Source: Pedobacter xixiisoli
GTDB taxonomy: Bacteria > Bacteroidota > Bacteroidia > Sphingobacteriales > Sphingobacteriaceae
Assembly (NCBI RefSeq): GCF_900215335.1
Contig: NZ_OCMT01000004.1
Span: 1 to 64,000 of the forward strand
Length of the DNA: 64,000 bases
Direction: 5' to 3'
The number at the start of each line of letters is the position of its first letter. Within the stretch, counting starts at the first letter, position 1. The notes under the pieces are model-generated. The model did no database searches and had not been told where the DNA came from. It saw nothing but the letters and a program-made list of their open reading frames with translations. This document shows, piece by piece, positions 62,318 to 64,000 of the stretch. The translations under genes and the position numbers were made by a program.

Positions 62318-63628
62318 ATGAAAAAAACAATATTCGCAATGGGATTAGCGGTTGCCTCACTAACGGCAAGCGCACAAAACATTGACAAGATTATCACTAA
62401 AGACTATGTAGACCATTTGATTAAAACTTTAAGTTCTGATGAAATGGAAGGTCGTGGTACCTTTACACCTGGTATTGATAAAGCAGCCACTTTTATTGAA
62501 AAAGAATTTGCTTCTATTGGCTTGAAACCTCTTGAAGGACAGGCAGGCTATCGTCAGACTTTCTACAAGTATAAGTTGAAGCCAGTGAGTACTAAAGTGA
62601 CTGTTGATGGACAGGTTATCGCTGACGAAAATATATTGATTTATGGCAGCAGAGCTGAAAATGTTTCTTTCGACCAAAGCAATGGCGATGGCTGGATTAA
62701 ATTAGATGAAAGCAAGGATTTCATGAGCCAATTTAGAACTTTAGCACGCAGTGGAAAAAGACAATTAGTTTTAGTTGATGTGAAGTTTGTTGATGCTTTT
62801 AAACGTATTAAGGGCATGATTGGCAGAGAAGCTATTTTAGATGAAGCTGAATTACAAAACCCTAAAAGTCCAGCGATAGTGTTTGTACTGGATAAGGAAA
62901 ATGTAGCAAGCACTTTCAGTGTAGAACTTAAAAACACTGTGGCTAAAATGCCCTTGTTTAACGTTGCCGGTATCATCCCTGGTAAATCTAGAGCAAAAGA
63001 GTTAGTTGTTTTCTCTGGACACTATGACCACATGGGCATTGTAAAACCTGTGGAAGGTGATAGCATTATGAACGGAGCAGATGATGATGCTTCTGGAACT
63101 TCTGCAGTAATTGCCTTAGCTAAATACTATAAAAAACTGAACAAAAATGAGCGTACCCTAATCTTCGTAGCTTTCACGGGCGAAGAAATGGGAATGCTAG
63201 GGTCTAAGTACTTTTCAGAGAAACTAAATCCAGATGAAGTAGTTGCCATGTTCAACATAGAGATGATTGGAAAAGACAGTAAGTTTGGCAAAAACACTGC
63301 TTTCATCACCGGCTACGATAAATCTGACTTAGGCAAGATCTTGCAGAAAAACCTAGAAGGAACTGAATTTACTTTCCATCCAGATCCATACAAAGAGCAA
63401 CAACTTTTCTACAGAAGTGACAACGCTACCTTGGCTGCCTTGGGCGTACCTGCACACACCATCAGTACTGACCAAATTGATAGCGACAAATTATATCATA
63501 CAGTGAAAGACGAGTATAGCTCTTTGGATGTAGATAACATTTTATCAACCATTAAAGCAATTGCAAAAAGTGCAGTAAGTATTTTAAGCGGAGCTGATAC
63601 GCCTAGTAGAATCCCGAAGTTGAAATAA
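62318..63628 (+). CDS. Secreted M28 family peptidase with PA-like insertion
   Basis: The ATG at 62318 begins a signal peptide (AMGLAVASLTASAQ); the frame is open from 62264. A protease-associated-like insert (about residues 90-215) precedes the catalytic core. M28 zinc ligands and catalytic residues are visible in FSGHYDHMGI, NGADDDASGTSAVIAL, FVAFTGEEMGMLGSKYF and the late SDNATLAALGVPAHTI. At 436 residues it is normal. Same strand as the M61 gene with a 138-bp gap, so it may share its regulation. Confidence 0.92.
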   Translation: MKKTIFAMGLAVASLTASAQNIDKIITKDYVDHLIKTLSSDEMEGRGTFTPGIDKAATFIEKEFASIGLKPLEGQAGYRQTFYKYKLKPVSTKVTVDGQVIADENILIYGSRAENVSFDQSNGDGWIKLDESKDFMSQFRTLARSGKRQLVLVDVKFVDAFKRIKGMIGREAILDEAELQNPKSPAIVFVLDKENVASTFSVELKNTVAKMPLFNVAGIIPGKSRAKELVVFSGHYDHMGIVKPVEGDSIMNGADDDASGTSAVIALAKYYKKLNKNERTLIFVAFTGEEMGMLGSKYFSEKLNPDEVVAMFNIEMIGKDSKFGKNTAFITGYDKSDLGKILQKNLEGTEFTFHPDPYKEQQLFYRSDNATLAALGVPAHTISTDQIDSDKLYHTVKDEYSSLDVDNILSTIKAIAKSAVSILSGADTPSRIPKLK

Positions 63629-63641
63629 ACTTTTGCACAGT

Positions 63642-63732
63642 CGTCATCCCCGTGAAGACGAGAATCGTAATGCGAGTTATACAGAAATCCTTTATCTATC
63701 GCATTAAGATCCAAAATAAATTTGGGATGACG
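63642..63732. repeat. Palindromic element CGTCATCCC / GGGATGACG
   Basis: The 9-bp termini (63642-63650 and 63724-63732) are perfect inversions. A second pair TAATGCGA/TCGCATTA (63668-63675 and 63699-63706) lies inside. It separates converging genes. Confidence 0.75.
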
Positions 63733-63754
63733 TTAAATCGAAGAAGGATAAGAT

Positions 63755-64000
63755 TTACAACTCCTTTTCCATCACGTAATCATTCATATAGAAACCGTTA
63801 CCAATATCAAGGTCAACGGTTTCTTTTATTTTAAAGTCAGCTTTTTCATAGAAATCTTTGGCCTTATTGGCTCTATTTACATTGAGTTGTAGAAACTTTC
63901 CACCCTGAGCTTTCACTTGGCTTACTACTTCATTCATTAAGATTTTACCTACGCCTTTACCGTGCATTTTGGGCAACACATAAAGCTTATGCAGTTTAAA
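63755..64000 (-). CDS. GNAT-family N-acetyltransferase, C-terminal part (cut by window edge)
   Basis: The reading frame continues beyond 64000. The visible 81 codons read KLHKLYVLPKMHGKGVGKI, which contains the acetyl-CoA-binding Q/RxxGxG/A-like loop (HGKGVG), then LQLNVNRANKAKDFYEKADF, the typical late GNAT helix and strand. It ends ...YVMEKEL. A GTG at 63979 could be misread as a start, but the conserved sequence begins upstream of it, so the gene is partial here. Confidence 0.88.
   Translation of the reverse strand, partial: FKLHKLYVLPKMHGKGVGKILMNEVVSQVKAQGGKFLQLNVNRANKAKDFYEKADFKIKETVDLDIGNGFYMNDYVMEKEL

Noticed and set aside
1..64000. CRISPR array, prophage or integrase-bounded island
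   Set aside because: No regularly spaced repeats, no phage structural or integrase genes, and no transposase were found. All repeats seen are isolated palindromes.

Overview
The window looks like a chromosomal segment of a Bacteroidota bacterium, most likely a Sphingobacteriaceae member close to Pedobacter. The evidence is an AT-rich genome, promoters of the Bacteroidota -33/-7 type (TTG and TAnnTTTG), few Shine-Dalgarno sites, a type IX secretion C-terminal sorting domain, an Oar-like TonB-dependent receptor with a CarboxypepD_reg plug extension, and many short palindromic intergenic elements. This assignment comes from reading the sequence, not from a search.

Layout. The left edge (1-80) carries a leftward promoter and a hairpin leader that resemble the start of an rRNA operon lying outside the window. 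It is followed by about 900 bp of repeat-rich DNA and htpG. From 3.1 to 20.2 kb come housekeeping and envelope genes: a metallophosphoesterase, a DUF4397 lipoprotein, an M28 peptidase, a TlpA-like thioredoxin, aat, a META lipoprotein, an App1-like phosphatidate phosphatase divergent from a lipid kinase, a secreted PL8 polysaccharide lyase, a hemolysin III family protein, rbfA, hflX and tex.

From 20.4 to 44.6 kb lies a large exopolysaccharide locus. A leftward set (flippase and two GT32 transferases) is divergent from a GT2 gene and a two-gene PKS/NRPS assembly line (24.4-33.2 kb). The PKS gene reads PCP-KS-AT-ACP-aminotransferase and the NRPS gene reads C-A-PCP-TE. Together they predict a beta-amino acid joined to one amino acid, probably glycine, with the starter supplied in trans. 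Facing them is a tightly packed leftward operon (43995 to 33438): response regulator, polyprenyl-phosphate sugar transferase, half-size TolC-like protein, Wzc-like chain-length protein with a degenerate kinase domain, polymerase/ligase, three glycosyltransferases, a flippase and an unlisted 32-residue membrane protein. An Lrp/AsnC regulator sits upstream in the same direction.

At 44.6-45.2 kb is an RNA-only transcription unit with its own promoter and terminator. It contains two tandem class II tRNA-like RNAs with identical cores, a GUC (Asp) anticodon, discriminator G and very long, unrelated variable arms. This is the most unusual signal in the window.

From 45.4 to 64 kb come two secreted amidohydrolase-family genes, the TonB-dependent receptor, a small membrane protein, and a trp operon (trpE, trpG, trpC) preceded by a complete ribosome-mediated attenuator with a Trp-Gln-Trp leader peptide. 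trpD is absent from its usual place. A GMC oxidoreductase with its small partner, an M61 and an M28 peptidase, and the C-terminal end of a GNAT acetyltransferase at the right edge complete the window.
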